A stretch of DNA of 64,000 nucleotides, from the NCBI RefSeq assembly GCF_900108085.1, contig NZ_FNVR01000001.1, positions 310,712-374,711 on the forward strand, given 5' to 3'. The notes under the pieces were generated by a model. That model worked only from the letters and a program-made list of their open reading frames with translations, was not told where the DNA came from and made no database searches. Positions within the stretch are counted from its first letter, which is position 1. Every line of letters starts with the position of its first letter. The stretch is from Algoriphagus boritolerans DSM 17298 = JCM 18970 (lineage in GTDB: Bacteria > Bacteroidota > Bacteroidia > Cytophagales > Cyclobacteriaceae). A program made the position numbers and the translations under genes. This document shows, one piece after another, positions 8,986 through 17,279 of the stretch.

Positions 8986-9261
8986 ACATTAAATTTTATC
9001 GGCCAATACTTTTGTAGCTTTTTCTGGCCTTTTGCCGATATGTTCTGGGCTTCTTGCCAACCGGTTGTTTGGATCCAGCTGGTTGTAAAATGGAGTTTGG
9101 AAACCGACCAACGTAAGTTGGTTGGGGCTGTACTACGGGCTGTTTGGTGCACGTCTTTTGGTGGTCTTGGCCATATTTTCTGGCACTTGGTTATCCTTAA
9201 ATTCCCAAGAATATCCCGAAAATTCCAAAAAAAATACATTTTAAAGTTTATCAACAGGCCC

Positions 9262-10056
9262 CGAGGACGAAACACCGATCAAAGTTCTGGACAGAGATCA
9301 CAAAAACGGAATTCATCAGGGGTACATGTGGCTCTACCATGCGCCGGTGGACAGGCTCGTGCTGTTTGACTACCGAAGAGGCCGGGATCAATCCGGCCCC
9401 AAAGCCATGCTGGCAGACTTTAAAGGGATCATCCAGACCGATGGCTATAGTGTCTATGATGCGCTATTTGAAAACCATCCTGATATCCATCTCACGTTTT
9501 GTATGGCCCATGCTCGCAGATACTTTGTCGATGCGGTTAAGGACGATGAAAAGCAAGCCAACTACGTGCTGGACCAAATGCGCACGCTATACCTGCTGGA
9601 AGAAAAACTGAATGCTGAAAACGCGACTTGGGAACAGCGGACTGAGGCCAGAAAAAACATGCGGTTCCCGTTTTGGAAGCACTGGGTAGCTGGCTGAAAG
9701 AAAATCTTTACAAGTACAGACCGACAAGTCCGATGGGCAAAACCATTGCCTATGCCCACAAACGCTGGGTAGGACTCAGTGCCTATACACTCCACGGACA
9801 GATGGAAATCGACAACAACCTGGTCGAAAATGCGGTTCGTCCACTTGCCATAGGAAGAAAAAACTACCTCTTCGCCGGTTCACATGAGGCGGCTGAGATG
9901 ACCGCAGCGATGTATTCCTTCATGGCCAGCTGCAAAAAGAATAATATCCATGAGTTTGAATGGCTCAAAGATGTCTTCGAACGAATCCAAAGTATAAACC
10001 ACAAAAGCCTCTACCAGCTGTTACCCTCTAACTGGAAAGAATACCGCCCTACATAA
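9262..10056 (+). mobile_element. IS66-family transposase, N-terminally truncated and frameshifted
   Basis: From about 9262 the plus strand reads DETPIKVLDRDHKNGIHQGY, then TDGYSVYD and CMAHARRYF, which is the IS66 TnpC catalytic region. At 9652-9658 the frame changes; after a -1 shift it continues HAVPVLEALGSWLKENL, then EIDNNLVENAVRPLAIGRKN and GSHEAAEMTAAMYSF to a stop at 10056. All DDE positions remain, but roughly the first half (helix-turn-helix and zinc-finger part) is gone. The 275 bp before it match nothing recognised. It is a remnant unless the other part is supplied elsewhere. Confidence 0.85.
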
Positions 10057-10230
10057 TTTTTTTTACTTACAATATGGGTTGGTCGGATGGATACAGTTAA
10101 AACTGACTTTTAACTACTGCAATGAAAACGGACTCTTAGACAAGCAAATTAATCTCTTCTTTCAAATTTTTTTTGACTGATTATCAATGACTTCCTACAT
10201 TTTTAAAAATTATCCTATAAAGTAATTCTA

Positions 10231-10256
10231 ATAGTAAGGAGTCCTTACTATATTTG
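10231..10256 (+). promoter_or_regulatory. Operator 1 and overlapping -7 box for the thioredoxin-like gene
   Basis: ATAGTAAGGA (10231-10240) and TCCTTACTAT (10242-10251) form a perfect 10-bp inverted repeat around one G. Its right end overlaps TATATTTG (10249-10256), a full -7 box. Binding of a dimeric winged-helix protein here would block transcription. Related sites stand before the next two transcription units, and a MarR-type regulator lies downstream. Confidence 0.7.
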
Positions 10257-10297
10257 AATCAGCAATATCGCTAAACAAAGTTTTAAACATTAATCAA

Positions 10298-10531
10298 ATG
10301 GCAAAATCAGTTTTCTATCACGCAGGATGTCCAGTATGCGTGAGTGCAGAGCACGACATCGTTAATCTAATTGGGGCTGATAATGTAGAACTCGTTCACC
10401 TTGGCGAAGACCGTAACCGTATTGCAGAAGCTGAAAAAGCAGGTGTAAAATCCGTTCCAGCTTTGTTAACACCAAGCGGAAATGTACTTCATCTTAATTT
10501 TGGTGCGTCTATGGCTGAGGTAAAAGGCTAA
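10298..10531 (+). CDS. Small thioredoxin/glutaredoxin-like protein with CPVC
   Basis: A 77-residue cytoplasmic protein beginning with a beta strand and the redox motif CPVC (Cys11-Cys14), followed by a helix, a second strand (NVELVHLGED), and VKSVPALLTP with the cis-Pro typical of the thioredoxin fold. It is as short as glutaredoxins. It probably exchanges thiols or disulfides; the partner is unknown. The promoter carries the same operator as the following genes, which suggests control by the MarR-type protein encoded downstream. Confidence 0.85.
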   Translation: MAKSVFYHAGCPVCVSAEHDIVNLIGADNVELVHLGEDRNRIAEAEKAGVKSVPALLTPSGNVLHLNFGASMAEVKG

Positions 10532-10550
10532 AAAAATTTCCGTCTAAATG

Positions 10551-10581
10551 TTAGGAGTCCTAATTTTATTAGGGCTTCTAA
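10551..10581 (+). promoter_or_regulatory. Operator 2 (tandem sites) before the secreted-protein gene
   Basis: TTAGGA-G-TCCTAA (10551-10563) is a perfect 6-bp inverted repeat. A second, weaker copy, TTAGGGCTTCTAA (10569-10581), matches the same pattern at 10 of 12 positions; centres are 18 bp apart. A -7-like TAATTTTC follows at 10584-10591. Confidence 0.6.
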
Positions 10582-10612
10582 CCTAATTTTCAACCAATAA
10601 TGTTCAAAAAAA

Positions 10613-11350
10613 ATGAAACAATTATTTCTTCTTCTCGGACTTTCGCTTTTCGCAGTTCAAAGTTATGCCTGCGACAAATGCGGAAACTACAACAATGACG
10701 ATTTCCAAATTAAAGGTGTGAGCGTAAAACACTCGGCCGACATAGCGGCTACCATTTGGGAAATTGCCGTAGAAGGAACAGCAGGAAAAACAACACCTAC
10801 ACCAGCAGGACAACTGAATGGAGCACCTGTTTTGGGCTACGTTTTCCCAACTTCCTTGAAACCAACCGTTGTTGGATTTAGTGATACCGAAGGCATAGTG
10901 GCCCTTGCCCTTACTTCACATCCTGATTTTGACGACACACCGCTGTGGGATGAAAACACAGACCGCAATTTTGACAATGACGGTATTATTTGGCATCCGC
11001 ATTGGGTAATTTTAACCGAAGACAAACGTGTGGAAGGTGGTTTGGCAGTAAAACAATTCGACCCAAAAGACACGAGTGTGGTGTTACCACCAACCAATCC
11101 AGGAATGCCAATGTATATGGATTCACCAGGCTTTCAGGTCATCACCAATGGAAATACTATAAAAGTGGTTGTTCCTGATTATCGAATTAACAATAAAACG
11201 GATTTTTCTTATGACGGAGTTGCAGCCTATATGCAAGTGAATACAGGCGGAGACGGCGGACACGGTGGCGGAGACAAACCAATGCTTGGTGTTTACAAAG
11301 TGTATTCAGTGGCAAGTGGAGATTTGTCGCTACCCTATAAAGTAAAATAA
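10613..11350 (+). CDS. Secreted protein of unknown function
   Basis: This 245-residue protein has a signal peptide (about residues 1-19, ending SYA) directly followed by CDKCG, a CxxC pair at Cys20/Cys23. The mature part looks beta-rich, with blocks such as HPDFDDTPLWDEN, NDGIIWHPHWVIL and VLPPTNPGMP, and a Gly/His/Asp-rich run GGDGGHGGGDKP near the end that could bind metal. I do not recognise the family. The shared operator and its place between a thioredoxin-like gene and a Cys-tailed MarR regulator suggest a thiol, metal or redox-linked role outside the inner membrane. Confidence 0.75.
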   Translation: MKQLFLLLGLSLFAVQSYACDKCGNYNNDDFQIKGVSVKHSADIAATIWEIAVEGTAGKTTPTPAGQLNGAPVLGYVFPTSLKPTVVGFSDTEGIVALALTSHPDFDDTPLWDENTDRNFDNDGIIWHPHWVILTEDKRVEGGLAVKQFDPKDTSVVLPPTNPGMPMYMDSPGFQVITNGNTIKVVVPDYRINNKTDFSYDGVAAYMQVNTGGDGGHGGGDKPMLGVYKVYSVASGDLSLPYKVK

Positions 11351-11369
11351 TATTTTTTGCCCTGTAAAG

Positions 11370-11387
11370 TTAGGATTCCTATCTTTG
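11370..11387 (+). promoter_or_regulatory. Operator 3 and overlapping -7 box before the DUF2024 pseudogene and marR
   Basis: TTAGGA-T-TCCTAT (11370-11382) matches the operator pattern with one changed end base and overlaps TATCTTTG (11380-11387), a full -7 box. It is probably also the promoter for the regulator gene, which would give autoregulation. Confidence 0.6.
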
Positions 11388-11414
11388 CAGGGTTTCATTT
11401 GTTATAAAACAAAA

Positions 11415-11702
11415 ATGAAAGTAGCAGTTTGGGAGACCTATTCAACAAAAAAAGACGGTAACGTGATGCACTATGACATTATCGCAACCGAAGAAGATAA
11501 AGACACTGTCGTAATTTACAGTTAGGATAGAGATTATCTGAAAACCAAAAATAAGACAGACAACCCTTAATATCCAAAAGAATGTAGCTTTTTCCACATT
11601 GAAACCGTGAGATCTCCAAGGGAAAAAGAAATCAATCCTAAAGGATATTTTATAAGTGAAATGGAAAATTGTAAATCAATAAATGAAACATTCAACTTTT
11701 AA
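11415..11702 (+). pseudogene. DUF2024 family protein, broken by two in-frame stops
   Basis: The ATG at 11415 opens MKVAVWETYSTKKDGNVMHY, the DUF2024 hallmark (YDTYVxxKDGxVMHFD in relatives). The same frame stops at 11523 (TAG) and 11568 (TAA), then continues PKECSFFHIE (relatives: TxECRFCH) and GYFISEMENC, the usual family end, so it was once a gene of about 85 codons. The product of the first part would be only 36 residues. The last codons overlap the start of the MarR gene at 11683, so the order operator-DUF2024-MarR was probably an operon. No function is known for the family. Confidence 0.8.
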
Positions 11703-12291
11703 CCTTAACGAGCAAAACCAGAAAATTGAAAGCCGAATTGTGGTGGCTTTGGAACGAATTTCGGAGGCGTTTAGAGTGTTGCTTTGGAATGAAAGTAAAG
11801 AAAACTCATTAAGTCCGATCCAAATCCAAATTTTGATTTTTATTCACTTTCACGACTTGGAAAAATGTAAAGTGGGTTATTTGGCGGACGAGTTCAATAT
11901 GACCAAAGCCACTATTAGCGATAGCGTCAGGGTTTTACTTTCCAAAGAATTAGTTACCAAAGAAACAGACCCGATCGACACCAGAAGTTATACCCTCTCA
12001 CTTACTGACGAAGGAAAAAAAGTAGCCAAAAAAGCATCATTCTTTGCTTCTTCCATTGAGCAACCCCTTGAAAAACTGACACAAGAACAAAAAACAATAA
12101 TGCTTAACGGTTTATTGGGATTGATTTACAACCTAAATAAATCAGGTATAATTACCATTCAAAGAATGTGTTTTACTTGCTCTTTTTACCATGCGGAGAA
12201 CGGTATACATTATTGCAATTTACTGAAAACAAAGCTTGCCGAATCTGAAATCCGGGTGGACTGTCCTGAACACGAAGTGCTTAAGTCATAA
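11683..12291 (+). CDS. MarR-type winged-helix regulator with four-Cys C-terminal tail
   Basis: This 202-residue protein has the MarR fold: dimerising helices at both ends and a winged helix at about 45-115 (LSPIQIQILIFI, YLADEFNMTKATISDSVRVLLSKELVTKE, then the wing DTRSYTLSLTDEGKK). A family-atypical tail of about 45 residues carries CxxC (Cys163, Cys166), Cys178 and Cys194 in MCFTCSFYH, HYCNLL and VDCPEHE, a pattern fit for a zinc site, Fe-S cluster or thiol sensor. Three upstream promoters share an inverted repeat of suitable size for a MarR dimer. I infer that it represses the thioredoxin-like, secreted and DUF2024/own transcripts. Confidence 0.88.
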   Translation: MKHSTFNLNEQNQKIESRIVVALERISEAFRVLLWNESKENSLSPIQIQILIFIHFHDLEKCKVGYLADEFNMTKATISDSVRVLLSKELVTKETDPIDTRSYTLSLTDEGKKVAKKASFFASSIEQPLEKLTQEQKTIMLNGLLGLIYNLNKSGIITIQRMCFTCSFYHAENGIHYCNLLKTKLAESEIRVDCPEHEVLKS

Positions 12292-12643
12292 AAATAAAGG
12301 TCAGCTTACAGCATGGCATATGCGTAAAGCAGGCTGAATTACTAAAATTGAGTATTTTTCAACTATCAAGGTTTTGTGCGGGCGGACAGTGAATTGCTCC
12401 GAAATCCCACACTACGCTTTTTCTTGTTCGATGAGCAAAATCCCAAAAAACCCACCCAGTCCTTTCCAGACTCTTTTCACCAATACTTCTATCGGTTCAT
12501 TTAGGCAAGGAGGCTAATCTTTTCCTATGGTTTTGACTTTTGGAAAAGAAGAGAAAACACCAAAACCCCAAGAGTCATCCAAACCATTCCCGTATCATTT
12601 GGAAAAAGTAAAATTTAAAAGCGCAACGGCCAATGTCGAATAG
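12292..12643. other. Non-coding stretch with one imperfect hairpin
   Basis: No supported gene is seen. At 12376-12412 GTGCGGG-CGGA pairs with TCCG-(aaat)-CCCACAC with one mismatch and a small bulge, giving a possible structured element. The rest has no recognisable similarity and several stops in every frame. Confidence 0.4.
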
Positions 12644-12688
12644 GCAGGCACCTTCGAACGCCCCAAACGAACTGGTTTATGGGATTTT

Positions 12689-12931
12689 ATGGATGATGTG
12701 TCTCGGCTGATCTTGCTTCAGGACCTGCGGGATGAACGGGAAAAGCATGCCGGAGCTACCGAATTTTTTCATGCAATTAAGGACTCCAGTGAGCGTTTTG
12801 TCCTGCGGTGGCTGAAACTCGCTAAAACCAAAAAAACCAGAAAGGCTCGAATTTTAGAGTTGGCTGAGCTTTCCGCCAGGGGAGAGAAGTTAAACCCGGA
12901 ATATGCATTAGAGCTCCTATTCCGAGCTTAA
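12689..12931 (+). pseudogene. YdeI/OmpD-associated (OmdA-type) protein, C-terminal fragment
   Basis: The 80 residues include EFFHAIKDSSERFVLRWLKL, then AKTKKTRKARILELAELSARG, the end domain of YdeI-like proteins (F..L....R..YLRWI..AK..ETR..RI). In-frame similarity-like sequence (TFERPKRTGLWDF) continues upstream to a stop at 12641, but the usual N-terminal domain is missing. The ATG at 12689 would give a short standalone protein. I regard it as a decayed fragment, though a functional mini-protein is possible. Confidence 0.55.
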
Positions 12932-13174
12932 AATGCTTCAAAATCAATCGCTTTGCTGCATTTAACTCATTCACCAGAGCGGTGCTATGACTCATTCGTT
13001 AATTGCTTAATTTTCTTTTATTTAAAACTATCGTAACGAACTCTAATGCAAAATCCTGGTTAAAGTGGAGTTGAGATTCGGCCGGTCGATTGGTTTGGGA
13101 AGGATTAAACCCATTGGATTTTTCTACAGTTTACGTTTTAGTTTTAAGCAACAGTAAAATAGTCCAAGGTCAGT

Positions 13175-13282
13175 ATGGAATTCATTGTCAAAGACGAGGA
13201 GCTGGTCATTCACTATATCCCCGGGAATGGGGCTTGGACCTATCAGCTGATCATTCCCAATACGAAGGAAATCAAGGGATAA
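13175..13282 (+). pseudogene. Short fragment resembling a DUF1905/YdeI N-terminal strand region
   Basis: The ATG at 13175 opens 35 codons: MEFIVKDEELVIHYIPGNGA, then WTYQLIIPNTKEIKG and a stop. The GAWTYxLIIPNTKxIxGKWG pattern is what I associate with DUF1905-like N-terminal domains; the sequence stops where relatives continue. It lies 240 bp after the YdeI C-terminal fragment and may be part of the same history of decay. Too short to be sure. Confidence 0.35.
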
Positions 13283-13411
13283 CCATGGGGCTGATTTTTG
13301 GCCGGAATTTGGATTGAATCCGAGCTGTTAACATATTTGATTCTGAATTTCTGAAGTATTATTACCAGATTGAATTCTTAACCTTCCCTTCAATACCAAT
13401 TCTGAAATCTC

Positions 13412-14248
13412 ATGCGCCTTTTAACCCTTTTTCTTTTCCTTTTTTCATTTTCGCTAAGTGCCCAAACCGTCTGCACGCTTGAAAGTCGTGATCGATTGGA
13501 TGCGATGTTAACTGAGCTTTCTCAGGAAGATCTTTCTTCAAAATCGGTTAAGGAACTGACTGTTGAAATTGGGCAAAGATTTTTGGGAACGCCCTATGTC
13601 GAAAAGACGCTTGAACTCCCCGGTGAGGAAAAATTGGTCATAAACCTGACCGGTTTGGATTGCACCACCTATCTGGAGACCGTGGTGACTTTGGCCCGAA
13701 TTGCTAAGTTGGGTAACCTGACTTTTGATGGGTTTGAGCAGGAACTTGAGCGAATCAGATATCAGGATGGGGTGAGAAAGGACTATTCCTCACGCCTTCA
13801 TTACTTCTCGGATTGGATCTATCAAAATCAGGAAAAAGGCATCATCCGTGATGTCACCCTAGAAATGGGAGGAAGCGGCTATCCCAACCAGCCTACCTTC
13901 ATGTCTGAAAATCCCCAATTCTATGCGCAATTGAGCAATCCTGATTTTTTGCAATTCATCAAAAAAGACGAGCAGGAGATTGCCAGCAGAACCTACCATT
14001 ACATCCCAAAAGCAGAAGTCGAAAAATTGGAGAAAAACATCCAACCCGGAGACTTGATTGCGATCACCACTTCGATGAAAAATCTGGACATCGTCCACGT
14101 GGGATTTGCTATCGAAAAGAATGGACGGATTCACCTGATGCATGCCGGAACCGGAAATATGCAGGTAGAAATTTCCGATAAGCCACTCAGCGACTACCTA
14201 AAAGCCAATAAATCCCAATCGGGAATTATGGTTTGCAGGCTTTTGTAG
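13412..14248 (+). CDS. Exported DUF1460 protein (amidase-like, NlpC/P60-related fold)
   Basis: This 278-residue protein has a signal peptide (residues 1-17, ending LSAQ). Family marks are GTPYVEKTLE, LDCTTYLET with the probable catalytic Cys84, RKDYSSRLHYFSDW, GDLIAITT and LDIVHVGFAI with the His, then HAGT. DUF1460 proteins are described as N-acetylmuramoyl-L-alanine amidase-like and act on cell-wall material. It has its own intergenic region on both sides; a palindrome of the dispersed family follows 4 bp after the stop. Confidence 0.88.
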   Translation: MRLLTLFLFLFSFSLSAQTVCTLESRDRLDAMLTELSQEDLSSKSVKELTVEIGQRFLGTPYVEKTLELPGEEKLVINLTGLDCTTYLETVVTLARIAKLGNLTFDGFEQELERIRYQDGVRKDYSSRLHYFSDWIYQNQEKGIIRDVTLEMGGSGYPNQPTFMSENPQFYAQLSNPDFLQFIKKDEQEIASRTYHYIPKAEVEKLEKNIQPGDLIAITTSMKNLDIVHVGFAIEKNGRIHLMHAGTGNMQVEISDKPLSDYLKANKSQSGIMVCRLL

Positions 14249-14251
14249 GTG

Positions 14252-14282
14252 AACCTTTGAGGTTTTAAAAACCTCGAAGGTT
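14252..14282. repeat. Dispersed palindrome, copy 3
   Basis: The left arm AACCTTTGAGGTTTT (14252-14266) pairs with AAAACCTCGAAGGTT (14268-14282) at 14 of 15 positions around a single A. It follows the pattern ACCTnnnAGGTTTT-n-AAAACCTnnnAGGT shared with 4588-4620 and 40747-40775, and may terminate the DUF1460 transcript. Confidence 0.75.
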
Positions 14283-14400
14283 TAGTGCTGCAGATTACCT
14301 TTGATTTTTATTTTAAAACATCCAAAGTCTATATTTAAAATCAGCAGAGAAAAAAACTTCTCCTTCCGAGAAGACTGTAAATTGATCATTTAACGCAATC

Positions 14401-16224
14401 ATGATAAAAAACCGAACTAGATCAATCTTTACGATTGGTTTGTTTTTCAGCCTTACAGCTGCAATCGCCCAAGTCAAACCCATTTTCGAAAACGGAGAAG
14501 CCCAAGTGGTGCCTGAGCTCAAGGATTCATCCAATTGGATCAGACATGACCTGTGGGTAGAGACGGAGTTTGATACCGATGGGGATGGGAAGTTGGATCG
14601 GATGCACGTGGCTGTGACACGTCCATCACAGACTGAGACAGAAGGATTGAAGCTTCCCATTATCTATGCCAGCAGTCCCTACTATGCCGGGACAGCAGGC
14701 AATGCACCGATTTTTTGGGATGTCAGGCATGAGTTGGGCGCTCCCGCACCGCCAAGAAATACCACGGAAGTAGTTCGTACGGGAAAGCGACCGATCATTT
14801 CCAATTCTGAAATTATGAATTGGGTTCCCCGAGGCTACATTGTCGTGCATTCTTCTTCACCGGGAACTGGACTCTCCCAAGGTGCACCGACAGTCGGAGG
14901 AGACAATGAATCTTTGGCTCCCAAAGCTGTCATCGAATGGCTAACCGGCAAAGAAAACGGCTACACTTCCCCGGAAGGAAATGAAAAAGTAATGGCCTTC
15001 TGGTCAACAGGAAAAGTCGGTATGACCGGAACTTCCTACAACGGAACCCTGCCACTGGCCGCAGCGACCACGGGTGTAAAAGGACTTGAGGCCATTATCC
15101 CAATTGCACCAAATACTTCTTACTATCACTATTACCGTTCCAATGGTTTGGTTCGTTCACCGGGAGGGTATCTGGGTGAAGATATCGACGTCTTGTACGA
15201 TTTCATCCACAGCGGTGATGAGTCCAAAAGACCCTACAACAACAAAACCGTTCGTGATACCGAAATGGCGCAAGGCATGGACCGGGCCACAGGCGATTAC
15301 AATGAGTTCTGGGCAGGTCGTGACTACCTGAATGATATGGAACCGATGAAAGCCGCACTACTCATGTCCCATGGATTCAATGACTGGAATGTCATGCCTG
15401 AGCATAGCTACCGGATTTATGATGCAGCCCGTGCCAAAGGAATACCTCATAAGATCTACTACCATCAAAACGGCCACGGTGGACCACCGCCCCTTTCGAT
15501 GATGAACCGCTGGTTTACCCGTTACCTTCATGGGGTAGAAAATGGGGTGGAGGACGAGCCCAAAGCTTGGATTGTACGTGAGCAGGATCCACAATCCAAT
15601 CCAACAGCCTACGCCGACTATCCAAATCCGAAAGCCTCAAATGTGAATTTTTACCTCCAGCCCGGAGCACCTGCTGTTGGTTCTTTGAGTTTGGAGAGGG
15701 AAGCCTCACAGGAAAGAGAAACCTTGGTAGACAACTATTCATTTCCGGGTTCGGCTTTGGCGCAAGCGGAATATTCCGAGCATCGATTGCTCTACCTCAG
15801 TCCAGTGCTCAAGGAGGCGGTGCATATTTCGGGGATTCCAAAGATCACCATCAAACTCGCGTCTAATAAGCCTGCTGCCAACCTCTCGGTTTGGTTAGTT
15901 TCCCTGCCTTGGACCGAGGGACGTAATGCCAAAATCACCGACAACATCATCACCCGGGGTTGGGCCGATCCACAAAACCATGCTTCGATCAGCGAATCAG
16001 AACCCTTGGTGCCTGGTCAATTCTACGAAGTAAGCTTCGATCTTCAGCCGGATGATCAGATTATTCCCGCAGGTCAGCAGATTGGATTGATGATTTTTTC
16101 TTCGGATAAGGAATTTACCATTTTACCAAAACCGGGTACAGAACTTACGATTGATCTTGATGGAACTGTACTTAAGCTTCCGATAGTAGATGGAAAAATC
16201 GGGATGGAGAAAGCGGTGAAGTAG
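14401..16224 (+). CDS. Secreted CocE/NonD (S15, Xaa-Pro dipeptidyl-peptidase-like) hydrolase
   Basis: This 607-residue protein has a signal peptide (about 1-23). The alpha/beta-hydrolase domain carries GTSYNG with the nucleophile Ser212, Asp328 in HGFNDWNV and His359 in NGHGGP. Residues from about 420 form the jelly-roll C-terminal domain of the CocE/NonD family. Members are Xaa-Pro dipeptidyl peptidases or esterases; the family cannot be split on sequence alone. A second, more distant member lies at 59473-61359. Confidence 0.88.
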   Translation: MIKNRTRSIFTIGLFFSLTAAIAQVKPIFENGEAQVVPELKDSSNWIRHDLWVETEFDTDGDGKLDRMHVAVTRPSQTETEGLKLPIIYASSPYYAGTAGNAPIFWDVRHELGAPAPPRNTTEVVRTGKRPIISNSEIMNWVPRGYIVVHSSSPGTGLSQGAPTVGGDNESLAPKAVIEWLTGKENGYTSPEGNEKVMAFWSTGKVGMTGTSYNGTLPLAAATTGVKGLEAIIPIAPNTSYYHYYRSNGLVRSPGGYLGEDIDVLYDFIHSGDESKRPYNNKTVRDTEMAQGMDRATGDYNEFWAGRDYLNDMEPMKAALLMSHGFNDWNVMPEHSYRIYDAARAKGIPHKIYYHQNGHGGPPPLSMMNRWFTRYLHGVENGVEDEPKAWIVREQDPQSNPTAYADYPNPKASNVNFYLQPGAPAVGSLSLEREASQERETLVDNYSFPGSALAQAEYSEHRLLYLSPVLKEAVHISGIPKITIKLASNKPAANLSVWLVSLPWTEGRNAKITDNIITRGWADPQNHASISESEPLVPGQFYEVSFDLQPDDQIIPAGQQIGLMIFSSDKEFTILPKPGTELTIDLDGTVLKLPIVDGKIGMEKAVK

Positions 16225-16446
16225 ATGCCAATTTGAAAACTCAATTTGAATTTATGTAAAGCAATAGGAATGTGGCTTTAGACCATTCTGTGCAAAATCA
16301 TAAGTTCATTGGGGCTTTAGCTAAATTCAGATCAGCTTTATGCTGATGTGTTTTTCTAAGGGTAATTTCAATCAGTAAATAAAAAATAGAATCAAAAAGA
16401 AACCTTCGAAATTTGAATCTGTTTAGTTATTTAAATACCCTGACTG

Positions 16447-17274
16447 ATGGAATTCAACCTGGATTGGCTACTTAAAACGGATTATACCACGCCTTCAAAT
16501 TTTTTGATCCTCACAGGGATTTTGCTGGTTGGAATTTTCCTGCGATACCTCGCTTTAGCTTGGATCTACCATGAGCTGGTTTATAAAAAGTTAGGAGACT
16601 TCAGACCATACAGAAGGCTTCATCAGCAGGTAAAACTCGGTCAGGTTCGGCGAGAGATTTGGTATTCTTTTTTGGGCGCAATCATTTTTGCCCTGGCCGG
16701 AACTGCAATGCTGATTTGTTGGCAGCGAGGCTATACTCAACTTTACACTTCACTTTCGGTATTGGATATCCTCTGGATTCCGCTCGCTTTTATTGCCGCG
16801 CTTTTCATCCACGAAACCTACTACTACTGGCTTCATCGCTGGATGCATCACCCCAAAGTACTGCATCGCTTCCATCACATCCATCACACTAGTTTGTACA
16901 CAAGTTCATTTACTTCGTTTTCCTTTCATCCAGTTGAGGCTGGATTTCAGGCTATTTTCCTTCCTGTTCTGGTTTTGCTGCTACCCATGCATTTTTTTGT
17001 CCTGATTGGCTTGCTGATTACGATGTCGGTGACCGCGGTGATCAATCATTCGGGTGTGGAGGTTTACCCCAGTTCAGCGGTGAAGTCTCCCATGACCAAA
17101 TGGATTATCGGAGCGACGCATCACGACATGCACCACCTCAAATACCGCTGCAACTATGGGCTGTATTTTACCTTTTGGGATCAGTGGATGGGGACGGAGG
17201 AATCGGGTTTTGAAGACCGGTTTTTAAAACATTCCGTCAAAGAAAAAAGTATACCGGACAAATTCACTTCTTAG
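16447..17274 (+). CDS. Sterol desaturase / fatty acid hydroxylase superfamily membrane protein
   Basis: This 275-residue protein has four to five hydrophobic segments and the three His clusters that bind the diiron centre: HETYYYWLHRWMHH, HRFHHIHH and HHDMHHLKY. Members insert oxygen into, or desaturate, lipid tails, carotenoids or sterol-like compounds at the inner membrane. The substrate is not deducible. The gene converges with the NTF2-like gene, 5 bp apart. Confidence 0.9.
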   Translation: MEFNLDWLLKTDYTTPSNFLILTGILLVGIFLRYLALAWIYHELVYKKLGDFRPYRRLHQQVKLGQVRREIWYSFLGAIIFALAGTAMLICWQRGYTQLYTSLSVLDILWIPLAFIAALFIHETYYYWLHRWMHHPKVLHRFHHIHHTSLYTSSFTSFSFHPVEAGFQAIFLPVLVLLLPMHFFVLIGLLITMSVTAVINHSGVEVYPSSAVKSPMTKWIIGATHHDMHHLKYRCNYGLYFTFWDQWMGTEESGFEDRFLKHSVKEKSIPDKFTS

Positions 17275-17279
17275 TTTCT

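Noticed and set aside
8893-9369. Open frames on both strands across 8893-9369
   Set aside because: They overlap the IS5-like and IS66 remnants in wrong frames and show no family pattern; the 275 bp between the two remnants stay unexplained.
11633-11650. ATCCT-AA-AGGAT as a fourth operator before marR
   Set aside because: The half-sites are in the opposite order and spacing to the other operators, and the bases are explained by the old DUF2024 coding sequence.
12376-12412. Riboswitch or small RNA at the imperfect hairpin
   Set aside because: One mismatched stem with no recognised aptamer core and no gene directly downstream is not enough.
13090-13317. 75-codon plus-strand frame
   Set aside because: The short YdeI/DUF1905-like frame at 13175-13282 in another phase explains part of it better; no coding evidence for this one.
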